Source: Chalciporus piperatus
Taxonomy: Eukaryota > Basidiomycota > Agaricomycetes > Boletales > Boletaceae
DNA: 64,000 bases
Reading direction: 5' to 3'
Assembly (NCBI GenBank): GCA_038093975.1
Contig: JBBPTG010000062.1
Location: 1-64,000 of the forward strand
Shown here: positions 46,304 through 58,039 of the stretch, one piece after another
How the letters are laid out: every line of letters starts with the position of its first letter
How positions within the stretch are numbered: position 1 is the first letter of the stretch
The notes under the pieces: generated by a model
What the model saw: the letters and a program-made list of their open reading frames with translations, nothing else
Databases searched by the model: none
What the model was told of the DNA's origin: nothing
Made by a program: the position numbers and the translations under genes

Positions 46304-46949
46304 TTCGGGGTTCATGAAAACATACGACGAAGAACGTATGACGTCATTCCAAGACTCGGTCATTATTCCGCGTCTGCGAACAAAGTGGTATTGAATCCAT
46401 GAAACCCTGCAAGAGTGTAGATCCTTTGACACATATGTGCGTGTATTCCGTCGCATATTGTAAATGGACATCAATGCCTGAAAGCGTCTTGCTGCCAGGG
46501 CTGCACCTGGTCTCGCAAACGATCGAGACGAATGCAAGGGCCCTAAGGTCTACCGCGCTATCTCATACCAGAGTATAACAACATATGTCCTCAGTGCATC
46601 CTCGATGCTCGTGGGTTCGATCATTTCTTCTGATCCCAACGAGTCACTCGCGTGTGTTGACTGTGACACACGATGTCTCCAGGGGAATGGGCCGGGAAAG
46701 ATCAGCCTCACGAAATGATTATCCTCGAGCCGCCAATCGTCTCCGCCGCCTTGCGGCTTGCGGGTTCAAGCGCTCGCGCCCAACGAGGAGCTCAAACGTC
46801 TGCAATGCACCCTAGTGAATGGTGAACGACTGTCTTCATCCGACTCTTGGGTCTGCCTAGGGGAGACTAGCAATGCACAGACGCCTATCACCACCACAAA
46901 GGGACTGGGAAACAAACACACCAGACAAGCAATCTCCCATACGTCAATC
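46304..46949. other. Spacer after unit B, nothing supported
   Basis: Weakly hairpin-forming sequences occur around 46500-46560, but neither a tRNA nor a protein gene can be supported. Confidence 0.3.
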
Positions 46950-47400
46950 TTAGACATAGGGGTTTACAATGACCTCAGGCGGCCGAAGCGAAGGCGCACA
47001 AAAGTCGTCCGTCGTGGGTTGCTTCCAGCCCGCTGTCCAAAAACGAGAAAGAACATTTGATAAATGTAAGAGAATAAGGCAGAGTACCTTGACCCTGGTC
47101 GACAAGCGTGATGAGTACCGACTCGGCGCCGTTTCGACCGGGCGAGATTTTCTGTGGAATGGGTTGCTCATCCGTAACCGGCCATCGTTCAAACGTTCAT
47201 GATCAATCACACGACACTCTTTGATCTTTACCTCTTCGGGGTCAAGAGCGACTCCCACCATTTCGTCAGTGACGCCGCCGAACAAGATATTCTTTGGCTC
47301 AACGTCTAGACCACATAGGTCCCACGCGATCAAGAGTACATGCCAAACCTACCAGTGCGTATGAGGTTTAGGTCGTGAAGCTGGATGAGACCCACCAAAA
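46950..47400 (-). pseudogene. Kinase-like phosphotransferase fragment
   Basis: The frame contains IQLHDLNLIRTG upstream in a shifted frame, then GLDVEPKNILFGG and, about 30 residues on, KECRVIDHERL. This order resembles a catalytic loop (H-x-D-x-x-x-x-N) and the DF/DH metal site of fungal protein-kinase-like folds. The His-Asp is replaced by L-D-V-E, and there is no N-lobe, so it is probably a relic. Low-confidence motif call. Confidence 0.3.
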
Positions 47401-47966
47401 CGAGAGAGACGATGTTCTTCACCCAAAATGTTTGGGAGCCCTAGTTATGTCGTTGGGAGGTTTGCCGAGCCCTTCGTCTGCTCTGCCGGATCCGAGATGC
47501 AGTCAATTTTCGTCGCTGTCGAAGTCAAGGGGAAGCGGGAACGGGGACGGGCAGTTCTCCTTCGATTTCTGAGCGTGACAAGATTCTCGGTAAACTGTAC
47601 GCGTGTGCAAGCGAGAGGCAAGAAATGGTTTGGCTCAAACACTTACCAGTTTACACTTCAACTTGGTGAGCAATGGCGGCTAGCAAGTCTATCGCGACCC
47701 TATCAAGAAGTCAAGAAGAGCAAGCGTTACGCTTCAACCTCAGACTCAACCGTGCACGCTTGCTGATCGTTGGAGTCTCAATCGGTTGAACCTGTATGTA
47801 TTTGGCAATGTTTTACGGTGTGAGTGGACCCACTGACGCCCGCAAAGCAAAGCAGACCGCCATCCACAAGGAGCGATGACTCAGACTGCTCGCTCGTCCC
47901 TCTTGAAGGTTTTTCTCAGTGTCGTTCGTGATTTTGCTCCTACTCATTCTACCGTTATATAGGCAC

Positions 47967-48480
47967 ATGAATATGGCGGCCTCGCAGGAACAATCCGAGT
48001 CAGCAGGGGGCATCACCAAACCAACGTTCACCTTGGAACACCGTGTCGAACCGGTCGCATTTATACGTTGTGTGGCTTCCTGGTGAACGAATCGTCACTG
48101 GCTCGTCCGACTTCATGGCGCGAATATGGGATTTGACGAACGGCATGCAAGTGGGTTCTTCCATGGACCACGAGAGGCATATCAAGGACATCGTGACCAC
48201 ACAAGATGCGCGGATCGTATCGTGCTGCCCCGATCTGCAACATCTAAATGTATGGAACGCAGATATCCAAGAACCTATCGACAAACCATGGTTAAACGAG
48301 GATATTTACGCAGTGAACGAAGGAGAATACCGAGATTCCTCAATGTCTCATAGATACCCGCCCCACCATCCTTAACCCGGACGGGTCTCAGAGTCGCATC
48401 AATTTCGACTTCCGCAAAGAAGCTTTGGATGCCCTCACAGAATCACTCAAACTGTGTCGGCGGCCAGCGGCAGAACGCGC
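47967..48480 (+). pseudogene. Truncated WD40-repeat gene with a frame break
   Basis: From the ATG at 47967 (MNMAASQEQSESAGG) the frame reads ITKPTFTLEHRVEPVAFIRC and stops at a TGA. One base over, it continues LPGERIVTGSSDFMARIWDL, clearly a WD40 strand, then VTTQDARIVSCCPDLQHLNV and ends by 48375. At most one and a half WD repeats are present, far below the seven of a propeller. A one-base deletion near 48080 explains the break. Confidence 0.55.
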
Positions 48481-48803
48481 AGACTCCCACTAAAAGGACA
48501 ACTGCTCATGACGTGCTTATACTTATGCGGCTTCTCTCTGCGCTGGGTCTTGTTGGAACCTAGGAAGGAAGCCGTTGAGCTGTGTCGAACAATTTCTGGC
48601 TCAACACTGACTGACTTGGCCTTCGAACTGTAATCCTATACCCTCGAATTATCATAATTAGTTGCAGAATGATCCAGAGATACAATTTACGTTTAAGATG
48701 ACCAAGCACGACCTTATTCTCTCGAGTTTTCTCGTGCCCAAACCTCGTACAACATCCAGGGTGAAGTCCCATATTGTGGAAAACGAAACAGAGATTCAAT
48801 TCT

Positions 48804-50126
48804 TCAATCGACCTTGACAACAATCTTTCCCGTTGCACGACCCGTCAAAAGTCTATCATATGCATCGAGCGCATCCGCAAATTCGAACGTCGAGTCCACG
48901 CGCGGACGGAGCGAACCTACGAACAACCAAGTCAGCCCAAACCCGAGTGAACGAGGAATCAAGACACACACCTTTCTCGATCAACGAACACAACGCTTTC
49001 AAGTCTTCAAGGTCATTCACAACACGCACAAGCCTATGAAACCCAACAGTCAGAATTGTCACACGCCTTTGCAAAGAATCGACTCACTTCCAAGGACGCT
49101 TCACGCCTCCCAAAAACCCAGGTCTCGCCACCGGACCAGCGAGCTTCCCAATCATACACAACACCCCATTCTCATCCGGCCACGGTCCCACAGTCAAATA
49201 CACAGCCTTTGGCTGGGTGTATGCCTCCGAGCGAGTATACAACGACGGATCCAACAACCCAGCTGCGTCGTATATCATCCCAAACGGTGGGTTGGGCGGA
49301 TGAGCAGACAGGTACTCTGGTAAAGGCGCGGCGGTATAATCGATGAATTCGTCTGCGCCCAGCGAACGAACGAGGGCTTCGTTACGCGCCGAGGCAGATG
49401 CGACGACACGGAGACCGAGAGATTTGGCGATTTGAATGGCGTACATGCCAACTGAGGTGGAGCCTCCATTGATGAAGATCGTCTCTTGGGGTTCAGCGGG
49501 AGGTTTGCCGTCCGACTTGAGAAACTTGGTAATATCGTACCCTCCAGTTCGGAGCCCTTGGAGAGCAGTTAGAGCAGCGAGTGGAAGGCCGGCTGCTTCT
49601 TCCCAGTTGATGTTGGATGGCTTGGGGACGACGTGGTCAGCTGGGACGGTGACGTATTCAGCGAGTGCACCCTGGCGTGTGCGGTACTGAAGAGCTGAGT
49701 AAATGCGTTGGCTACGAGTCAGAGCGGGATGAAACACAAAAACACGAGACGTACAAACAGGAACCCATCCAATCACCTCCTCACCCTCCTCGAACTTCTC
49801 CCCATTCGGATCAACGACAACACCGGCAAGATCATGTTCCGCAGGATGCGGACGCGCCGATAACGCAGTTGGCAACACACTCATGACCTTCCTTCCTCTG
49901 GGAATGGATTGAAAAAGTGAGAAAAAGCGACTTGAAAAAGAGACGCGGAGACTCACACAGGATTAAGAGCAGCAGCTTTTACCTTGACCAGAACGTGACC
50001 AGACTTTGGTTTAGGCACAGCCAAGTCGGTCTTGAACGCGAGCGCATCGCGAGGGATACCTTGTTTGTCGACGACCCAGGCTTTTTGCATCTGGGGTACG
50101 TTCGAGTTGGATTCTGATGGCGACAT
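48804..50126 (-). CDS. Medium-chain dehydrogenase/reductase (quinone oxidoreductase/ToxD-like)
   Basis: Five exons (49957-50126, 49755-49897, 49088-49694, 48972-49033, 48804-48916) give 364 aa, the normal family length. The N-terminal GroES-like domain has HVLVKVKAAALNPV and AEHDLAGVVVDPNGEKF. The Rossmann domain has FINGGSTSVGMYAIQIAKSL (a GGSTSVG variant of the NADP-binding GxGxxG loop) and ADEFIDY. The C-terminus ends DALDAYDRLLTGRATGKIVV. The zinc ligands of alcohol dehydrogenases are absent, as in quinone oxidoreductases and stand-alone enoyl reductases. Predicted to be cytosolic and NADPH-dependent; the substrate is unknown. It is intact while its neighbours are decayed. It starts about 300 bp from unit C of the small-gene array. 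Confidence 0.9.
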
Positions 50127-50420
50127 GTCAACGCTGTTGGAAGAGCTGGGAGCTATATGTCGTTTATTTATGGTCCTTGTTGATGTTTATATCGATGTGG
50201 GCCCGTGGGCAACGTCATTTGTCGGCAGATCGATGGCAAATTGATAGCTTGCGCCTTGACGAATAGCAGTGCTAATAGCAGGTGAAAACACGACCCACTT
50301 GGACGGAGAACAAGTCCGGAAAACACATGATACCCCGACGACGATGACACGCTCGTATCCTAGTTAAATATTCGTCGCACACTCTCACAACAACAAACGG
50401 ATCGTTCAAAAAAAGACAAA

Positions 50421-51225
50421 TATATCTCCACTAATGCTCCGAATCGTGCTGACCTATGTCAAGAGCCAGTAGAGATGCATAGATACCCCTGTCAATCTGG
50501 ACCGGTTATCAGCGGGCAACGTGGCTTAGCATGGTTTTCGCCCAAACAGGAACACCATATCGTTCCTGTCCTCCTTCCCCTCGAACTCGCTCAAGAAGTC
50601 AGGCAGCCGCACTGTGAGCCGATCGGCGACAGGGTACGTCAGTACTTCCGTTGACAAACACAAAACACTCGTGCAACGTACATTCAATCCACTGGCAGGC
50701 ATGCAGCCACGGCTCTACCGACCGCGCTACCACCCATTTCTCCCCAGCATGAATCAACCAGGTGTGGTGGAGTCCATGAAATGTACACGTGAGAACTGCG
50801 CGTATAAGAAGATGGATGTAAGCATATGTTATGAGAGGCACCTACGATATACGAGACACCAAGGGATTGCCGATAATCTACTATCACAGATGCCAGTCAA
50901 AAAATCGAATGTATTGAACGGGATAACGACTTTACCATCGGCTCCAGGACCAGTGTGTTTGGCATGCCTTTATCGACCAAACCCCAAGCTCTTTAAGCGG
51001 TCACGACACCGTTGAAGACGTGATAGACGGGAGCATCGAGGCGAGGAACAGCTGCGACAACGGCAGGCGAGGTGGATGAATCCTCTGACATGGCCAAGAA
51101 AACTCAGAGAAGAGGTTCAAGACATTGAATGTCGAACGTTGAACTCGATGCATCTTATATATGTGCCCCTGCTAGCTTTCAAACGGCGACTTGCAGACTC
51201 TTTGGAATGCCTGTCGACGTCATCG
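50421..51225 (-). CDS. Unit C of the paralogous array: small unknown gene
   Basis: Read on the minus strand, the unit has TCGACGTCATCG (51214-51225), a TATATAAGATGC box (51148-51171) and an ATG at 51091 opening MSEDSSTSPAVVAAVPRLDA, followed by the shared PVYHVF. Unspliced, it stops at 50993 (32 aa). With an intron it may continue into GKVVIPFNTFDFLTGI. The shared 3' motif, slightly changed (cattagtggagatata), is at 50421-50436. The first exon is the clearest coding piece in the array. Function unknown. Confidence 0.45.
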
Positions 51226-51485
51226 ATGGATCTATGACGATCACAACTTGAACTCGACTTCAACGCACCGCACGGAATCTCGACTTAAAGCCGGTTTCTG
51301 TCCTGCTCATCAAATATATGTGAGATGAGACAGACATGAAATCAAACGCGAGGATGATCGTGGTGTAGAGTGCGATAATACACCAGTCATTGAGATGCAT
51401 ACATTGACGTAGCCGATATAATCACCAACTAATCACACTGCTTTGTTTGTACTCTTCCCGCAACATACGAAACGAAAAGGACAAG

Positions 51486-52207
51486 TATATCTACACTAAT
51501 GTCTCAACCCGCCAAAAGAACACCTGAAGAACACCGGGGGAACGTCTGGCAGTAGCACAAAAATCTACGTCAGTAATTCAATTGACGAAGTTCAAGTTAT
51601 TCATCACTTACTAGACAATTTCGTGTTGCGTGAAGTAGGTTGGGCACTTGTTCCAGACGTGATCCTTTGACGGTAAGGCCGTGTTTGATACCTCAGCCTC
51701 GGTTTTTCGTGCATCTCTGGGGGACATCGGTGACACTGGTTTGACTAGTCAGCACGATCGTACTTTCGAGTACTTCTGGCTTACCGATTAGCGACGAATG
51801 ACGACATGGTTATCGTTTGCATGGAGCGGTCCGGACCCCGCATGGCCAAGGTCAGAAGATTGAATGTATCAAACACGGCGTCATCACCTACGCGTTACGA
51901 TTATCCTTCAGTGTAACGCTTCGTGGGGGATGAACGCACTATTGTTGTCGTGAATCCGGGGGCGTACATCGGGCGATAAAGCATACTCACAGAATGCATG
52001 GTTAATGATGTCTCTTGCAGGTGGCAAGACGTGATAGACGGGAGCGAGCGCGATGGATGATGGAGAGGGATAATGACGACGGCGAGGAAGTGTTCGACAT
52101 GTCAGAGAGAGGAGATGCGAGAAGCGGAATGTCGGACATCGAACGATGGCATGACTTATATGTGTTTTCGAGCGTGCAGAGAGCTCGAACATTCATCGAC
52201 GTCATCG
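51486..52207 (-). pseudogene. Unit D of the paralogous array
   Basis: Motifs on the minus strand: TCGACGTCATCG (52196-52207), an ACATATAAGTC box (52146-52170), an ATG at about 52139 opening MSDIPLLASPLSDMSNTSS, the shared block encoding IALAPVYHVL (52026-52045), then VFDTFNLLTLA-like coding near 51870 and the 3' motif acattagtgtagatata at 51486-51502. The MSD frame and the APVYHV frame differ by one register, so an indel or unseen intron is needed. Probably decayed. Confidence 0.4.
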
Positions 52208-52625
52208 CTCGATTTTGGTTATGTCATTGGAAGTATCGGGGACAACCTGAGGTCGCGTAGACACTTCGGCACCTCGAGGACGGTATCAACAGCTCAGCCA
52301 AATATGTACTCCCAACGAAATTGATGTTCATCGACATCAATGCACCGTCGCAGGTGGTGCAGCCTGAATGCAACCCTTGAGCCGTCCGCGAGCAAACAAA
52401 GAGGTTCACGCGTTTGTGACGCGTTGACGATCGCCTCAGTCTGAGTCAGTCGGTCATGACGATCTGATGAAAGACGGACTAATCAAACATGGGGACCATG
52501 TTTGACACTGCATACTGCATGGCGTCGAGCTCAAGACGACGAAGCTCTGATGAAAGCCTTGAATTACGTAACCCCATTTCCTCCGCAAGCATGACAACAA
52601 ATGACTTGCAACAAGACGAGCACAG

Positions 52626-52642
52626 CACAGTATATCTACACT
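52626..52642 (-). repeat. Unit E remnant: isolated 3' motif of the array
   Basis: A fifth copy of acattagtgtagatata lies here, but the coding and promoter parts that should follow at 52.7-53.4 kb are absent. DNA associated with the DUF6589 gene takes their place, suggesting truncation by its insertion. Confidence 0.55.
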
Positions 52643-52770
52643 AATGTTCAACGTTCAACGAGCTCGGAACCCCACGACACACAACCTACTATGAATCGCC
52701 TAAAATAGTGCGCACAAATTGATGTCAGTACACGCCCATTTTGGTTAATCCTATACCTAACATTTCTCGG

Positions 52771-52804
52771 AATTTCCCCGTCACGCATGTGTGATGGGGA
52801 AATT
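52771..52804. repeat. Hairpin upstream of the DUF6589 gene
   Basis: AATTTCCCCGTCAC and GTGATGGGGAAATT pair with one mismatch around a six-base loop. It lies between the unit E remnant and the DUF6589 start, where the left end of a mobile element would be expected. Confidence 0.7.
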
Positions 52805-53196
52805 GAGTGACAGAGTTACATATCAATAAGGTTGGGTAATGTATCAAAGTGAGGTAACGTGTCTGATATCAAGATGACCTAAGCGGGTCTGAGGTAGTCT
52901 CCCCTAGACAAACCAAAGAGTCGTGATGAAGACAGTCGTTCACCCTCCACTATGGTCTGCTTTTTGAACAGACCTAGATACCGTCGTAAAGGATTCAAGC
53001 GTCAAAGTCCGGAAATAGCCGCATGCCGAGCACCGGCACCCTCCAAGCTGAGTTTGTCAGCGTACGTCAGGGGTTTGTCAGCAGAGTAAGATACGAAACG
53101 ACAAGTCGTTTACCGATTATCTTAGTGTCGTCTCAACTGCTCAAGTGCAATCTCGCCATTCCCTCTTCCCTACACTCATTTTGCCGACTTCTCGCC

Positions 53197-56100
53197 ATGA
53201 ACCACAATGAACACAACCCGCCAGTCTCATCCGGACCGAGCCCTCCCGCTATTCCATTTCCCTCCCCTCGCCAGCATACTCCCGGACACGCTAACCCAAA
53301 TCAGACCAGCCCTCCCGCTATTCCATTTCCCTCCCCTCGCCAGCATACTCCCGGACACGCCCACCCAAATCAGACCCCAACACGCTGTCCCCCACTGTCC
53401 CCGAGGAAAAACGCACGCAAACGAGTCATTTCTCAGGACGAGAACGATGCCTCCCCTCGTTCCCAAAAGAAACTGCGCGCTCCACGTCAGACATGGAGTG
53501 ACAAGCTGGACACAGTCCTCGACGCGTTGAAGAGTGTCGACTGGTCCGTCCCCGACTTCCTATACCATTTATTCATTCTCCGTCCCACAAAGAAGAAACC
53601 CCTTCACCGATCCGCTCGTCATGCAGCCGCAGTACAACATTTTCTTCGGGGGAAGACAATAGTCACTCCTGCTCATGTATTAGAGGCGTGGCTGCGTCAC
53701 GCAGATGGGCATCTTTCAGAAGATGATAACGAGTTCCATCTTATGTACTCTACTACAGAGGAATACACGAATATCAAAGCAGCTCGGCCTGCACTGACAA
53801 CGTTTGCAATCCAATGGGCACGAAGGAAGCTAGTTCATGAGTCGAGGGAAGCACTCCATCAAGGCGGGTCAGGGAGTCGTGATAAGTCCTTGGAGTGGTT
53901 AGATGTCGGCCGCTCCACTGTTGCTGAAGCAGCGGCCGACATAGAGCGTTCCCAACCTATACTCAGGGACCTGTTGATGTGCGTCCTGCTCAAACGGCCT
54001 TGCGGCCTGAAGGGCGTGGTTGCCAGCAAGACGCGACGCCCGGTTGAGGGGGTGAGTGCCTTATCAATCGGGTTGATAGACTGCTCATTTCGAGGTCCGT
54101 AGGTGTGCACGCATGTAATCTCAACGCTCAACTTTACGACTGCACCCCGTTCCTCGAAGGGTCGGCTTATACCAACAATCCGAGGGCTTCTCTACTTCGC
54201 ATCATCAGTCCCTTACGACATCTTTGTCTTCTCCAGTCGCATTGGTCACACCCCGTCCTACAGCAAGATTTGGCAAACTCTCAAGGCCATGTCGGACCAT
54301 GAAGCTCAAATTATCACTTCGATCGGACGTGATCCTCAAAAATGTGGAATATTGCGTCTAGACAATGTGCAGAATTACTTGCTTCAACGAGATCACCGCA
54401 TTGGCCTCGAAAACACGATGAACGTTGGCTTAGCCGCCACTTACTTCGAGCTCGCGGATGTAGCTCCCTCGGCCTTCGATCTTTCTAATAAAAGGCTGCA
54501 ACTCGCAGCCAATCGTCGCCAGCATGTTACGGTCCATGACCTACTGCAGTGGATGGACCAGGAACACCTGATCACTGTCTTCGTTCTCCACTGGCTGCGC
54601 ACACTCGCTGAATATGTCCCTGAGCTTCACGAACTCAAGGAGTATGTCTCCACCTCGTTTCGGACACGTGCGGCCAAAATTCGCCTTCCATCATCACGCA
54701 CTCCTATGCATCCTCTCGCGACCAGCTCTAAAAACGAAACCATCACCACGGAACTCAAAGATGCCCTGGTCGACTTCTTTGGTCAAATTGGACAGGAACA
54801 AGGCAATTACAACGAACGCTTGATACTCGTGGGGGGCGACGGGCTTACGTATGAGAAAACCATCCTCCAGAAGCGATATATGCAGTTTCACGACGACCCA
54901 TTTGAAAGTGGCGAGCTCATCGAACCGCGATTGGAGTTATGGCACCTTGGATGGACGGACCTGAGTCGGATCTTTGAGACTCATTGGGGCACTTCCCTCG
55001 GTCGAGATCCTTCTACCTTGGGCCACAGTGCAACCAAAATTGGAAGACCGACACCTCCCAACCTCAAAAAAGTTGACTATTACTCCGGTATCGAGCTTGC
55101 TTACCTTGTGCTTGATATGCGTATCTTGGATTGCTGGCGGTACGTTCGTTGATCAGTCATCGTTGCTGAACTGACCGAGAAGATTCTCAAGGATATACTT
55201 CAAGACTGATGACCTCTTCAACTACTTCCGCAAACTCAAGGAACAAGATCAGATCCCGCCATTTGAAGACTTAGAGAAGGCTGCTCGCGAGCTCCACAAA
55301 ACATACTCGAGCTCATATGGTATCTACCATGCATTTCGTGATGCTGGTAATGGTTCATCTTGGGCAGCGAGAGTTCCCCTTGGTAGTCCGTGGTCAGAGG
55401 ATCCCGATTACGTTGAGCCAGACACGCCAGACTCATTTCAAGGGGACCGTGTTCTTGTGCAGTCAATTGCCTTCATGCGAGACACTCTTGTCTCACGTGA
55501 GATGACATACGCAGTTGCTGAGGGAGATGTCGGACGGGTATACGAGACTATAAAGGTACATCTACTATCTTCACCAGAGCTGGCAATATCATTCTCAGTG
55601 CAACTTTCAGCACATGTTGTTCACCTTCGCAGGTTCTAGCCATTTCAAGTACACGACATACTTGTTAGAGCTACTCTGTTCTCTGGAACTCGAGTGCAGT
55701 GTAGAGTTGCGCCTTGCATCTCTCAAGGCATCTCTTGTCAACGTGACAGGAAAGAGTGGCACCTTCTGTGCTGGTGATTTCATTCAAGAGTATCTCAACC
55801 GTCTGCTACAGGACCTTGTGGAGCACAAAGGCACCGATTACGGGGATGTATATGTTCGCGAGATCATCGCCCGCAACATTCACCACTTCGCTCGAATCAA
55901 GTTGGAGATTTTGCAGGGTGAAGGACTCAGGGCCCGATCCGGACGGCACACTGCTCCGCACATGAAGGCCGAGGTACGCACACTCCTTGCTGAGTATAAA
56001 AAACAGGAATTGCACCTCCGTCGTCCAAGGCGTCAGTATGGAAAAGGAGGAGACGAACTCGCTACAGACAACTTTCAAAAGGGGTACAATGTGCTCCTTA

Positions 56101-56453
56101 ATGGCAAGCTTGCTACGTGGCTCAGCGAGACTGAATACTATCGCAATATACATGACATCACAGTGCAGCCTAACTTCGAAACAAGTTCACTTGAAGAGGA
56201 ACTAGAAAACTCGAATGCCAACCCGGCGCCAGCAAGTGGGATGGCGGGAATGACTCCGATGGCATGTATGGCAGTTGTCGAGGGGGAGATGCAGATGATG
56301 CAAGTGAATTCCTGTGCCATCGCAACATCACTTGTTGATGTCATTAATGGCCTGGCGAGCTTCGAACAGGAGTCTGTGGATGCCGTATCAGATGATGAGG
56401 AAGGAGGGAATATTGAGAAAATGGGTTGGGATAGTGAATTTGATGATATGTAG
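53197..56453 (+). CDS. DUF6589-domain protein, intact
   Basis: Four exons (53197-54051, 54103-55139, 55192-55555, 55611-56453) give 1,032 aa with no break. The N-terminus has a duplicated Pro-rich block (PPAIPFPSPRQHTPGHA, twice), then a basic stretch (SPRKNARKR). The central and C-terminal parts match the DUF6589 family of basidiomycetes: GLLYFASSVPYDIFVFSSRI, RLDNVQNYLLQRDHRIG, NVGLAATYFEL, RLILVGGDGLTYEK, STLGHSATKIGR, YLVLDMRILDCWR and MLFTFAGSSHFKYTTYLLEL. The LDN and GGDG aspartates plus later acidic residues are reminiscent of RNase-H-like transposase cores; this is inference. The gene faces the 3' end of a RecQ-type helicase 90 bp away. The intact frame next to heavily rearranged DNA suggests recent activity. 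Confidence 0.9.
53241..53375 (+). repeat. In-frame tandem duplication inside the DUF6589 N-terminus
   Basis: Two nearly identical 66-bp units (starting ccctcccgctattccatttc) encode the repeated Pro-rich block. The near-identity of the copies points to a recent duplication or replication slippage. Confidence 0.85.
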
Positions 56454-56542
56454 CTACTCTCGATCCTTCATCTCTACTTGAATGGATTTTCGCCTTGAGA
56501 AACATAGGTGAACAATGGACGGAACACAGAGCTCAAACAGAC

Positions 56543-56761
56543 TTACTGTGCATCTATCTTCAACACAATTCGCTGCTCATCGACTCGTCTCGGAGGCATA
56601 GCGACAGGTACGTCATTGTCGTCAGCGGTTCCTTCACTATCATCATCGTCCTCGGAGTCAGTTTCCCTGCTGTCCTTCAACTCTGTCTGCCCTTTCTTCT
56701 CTGCCAGTCTCGCAGATTTCATGTTCTTCAAGTCACTTCGTAGATTAGAAAGCACATCTAG
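56543..56761 (-). pseudogene. C-terminal tail of the RecQ-type helicase, displaced
   Basis: The minus-strand frame LDVLSNLRSDLKNMKSARLA continues into an acidic stretch (ETDSEDDDDSEG) and ends IVLKIDAQ with a stop, or a GTAAGT donor, at 56543. It has the right strand and position to continue the helicase fragment whose frame is interrupted at 59149. The sequence CTA occurs on both sides of the intervening 2.4-kb element, consistent with a 3-bp target duplication. So the helicase C-terminus was split by insertion of the left arm. Confidence 0.6.
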
Positions 56762-57279
56762 TCATCAGGAAAACCCTCCCCTGGATAATTGTATAGAATA
56801 GTAGATATTTCCAAAGTAATTCTCACAAATACCAACAATTATTGACATTTCTTCATATTTCTAATAATTCTTCCAATTTTATCAACATAAGTAGCCCCCC
56901 CTTGTTATTCTCTGGATTTTCTGAAAAATCTTGATATTTCCATACAATTATCTTCAGAAAGACATTGTAATTAACAGATATAATGTCATAATAGTGTTCA
57001 TATTAGCAGACTATATTCTGATAATACTGGCCATTCACTACTATTAAATCACACATAATCATGATGATTGAAAATGAATTTATTGACCACTATCTACTAC
57101 AGATCATGTACTACATCTACTAACTGCTATCAAGCAAGGTACAGCTGTTGAGGTGATGAGAGAGGGAGCAGAGATGGTGGGGGAATGAGCTTACTTGTGG
57201 TGCTGGACAAACCCAGGGAGGAAGGTACAGCTGTTGATTGTGATGAGAGAGGAAGCAGAGATGGTGTAGATGAGCTTAC

Positions 57280-57960
57280 CTACAAGGTGTCCCAAGGCAT
57301 GCACGAGCCAGCCAGTGAGGCTCGTGAAAAGGTGTTGGTGAGGAGGTGGCATGAGGTGGCGGCGAGCTCGAACGACCGACCGGCTGTGTTCGAGGTGAGT
57401 GGATGTGGTGGGGGTGAGTGGGAACTTACCTCGTGAGGCCGACGGGGCTGTCGAGCCCTCGCCGGCCGTGTTTTGATGTCGAGTGTCGAGGTTGAGGTGG
57501 GATATGATGGTGGGGCATACAGCCTGAATGGCTGTATACGAGGTGAGAGGTGGTGGGTTGAGGAAAAACGAACCTTGTCATGCCGGCGGGGCTGTTGAGC
57601 CCACGCCGGCCGTATTGTTCGAGTTCGAGTGGGAGGTGGTGGTGGTGGTGGGGCAAACAGCCCGAGTGGCTGTATTCGAGGTGAGAGGTGCCAGTGGTGG
57701 TGGTGGGGTGAGTAGAAACTCACCTGTGACAGCCGGCGGGGCTGTTGAGCCCTCGCCGGCTGTTTTTTCGTGTCGAAGAAGTTGGGTGGTCGAAGGTGGT
57801 GGGGCAAGCTTTGAGCCCGCGCGGCTGTGCTTGAGGTGAGTGGTGGTGGTGGTGGTGAGCGAGAACTCACCTGGTGAAGCCGGCGGGGCTGTTGAGCCCT
57901 CGCCGGCTGCGTTTTCGTGCTGTGTTGAGGTGGGTTGTGGGGTAGTGGTAGTTGTAGTGG
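57280..57960 (+). repeat. Ladder of GC-rich nested hairpins, left arm
   Basis: At about 57442, 57585, 57737 and 57881 there are copies of a palindrome with outer stem GCCGGCG/CGCCGGC and inner stem GGGCT/AGCCC around a gttg loop (the first and second copies have one or two changes). Between them lie a second short palindrome (cagcc...ggctg) and the motif ttcgaggtgag. Spacing is 143, 152 and 144 bp. Confidence 0.85.
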
Positions 57961-58039
57961 TGAGGACTCGAAAATGCTGACGCGGCAAGTTCAACACGGT
58001 CACGTGACCTTCCCGTGCGGATTTTTGACAAGTCCAACC

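Noticed and set aside
46500..46660. tRNA-like pieces (ggttcgatc box and small hairpins)
   Set aside because: The T-arm stem does not pair and no complete cloverleaf can be drawn.
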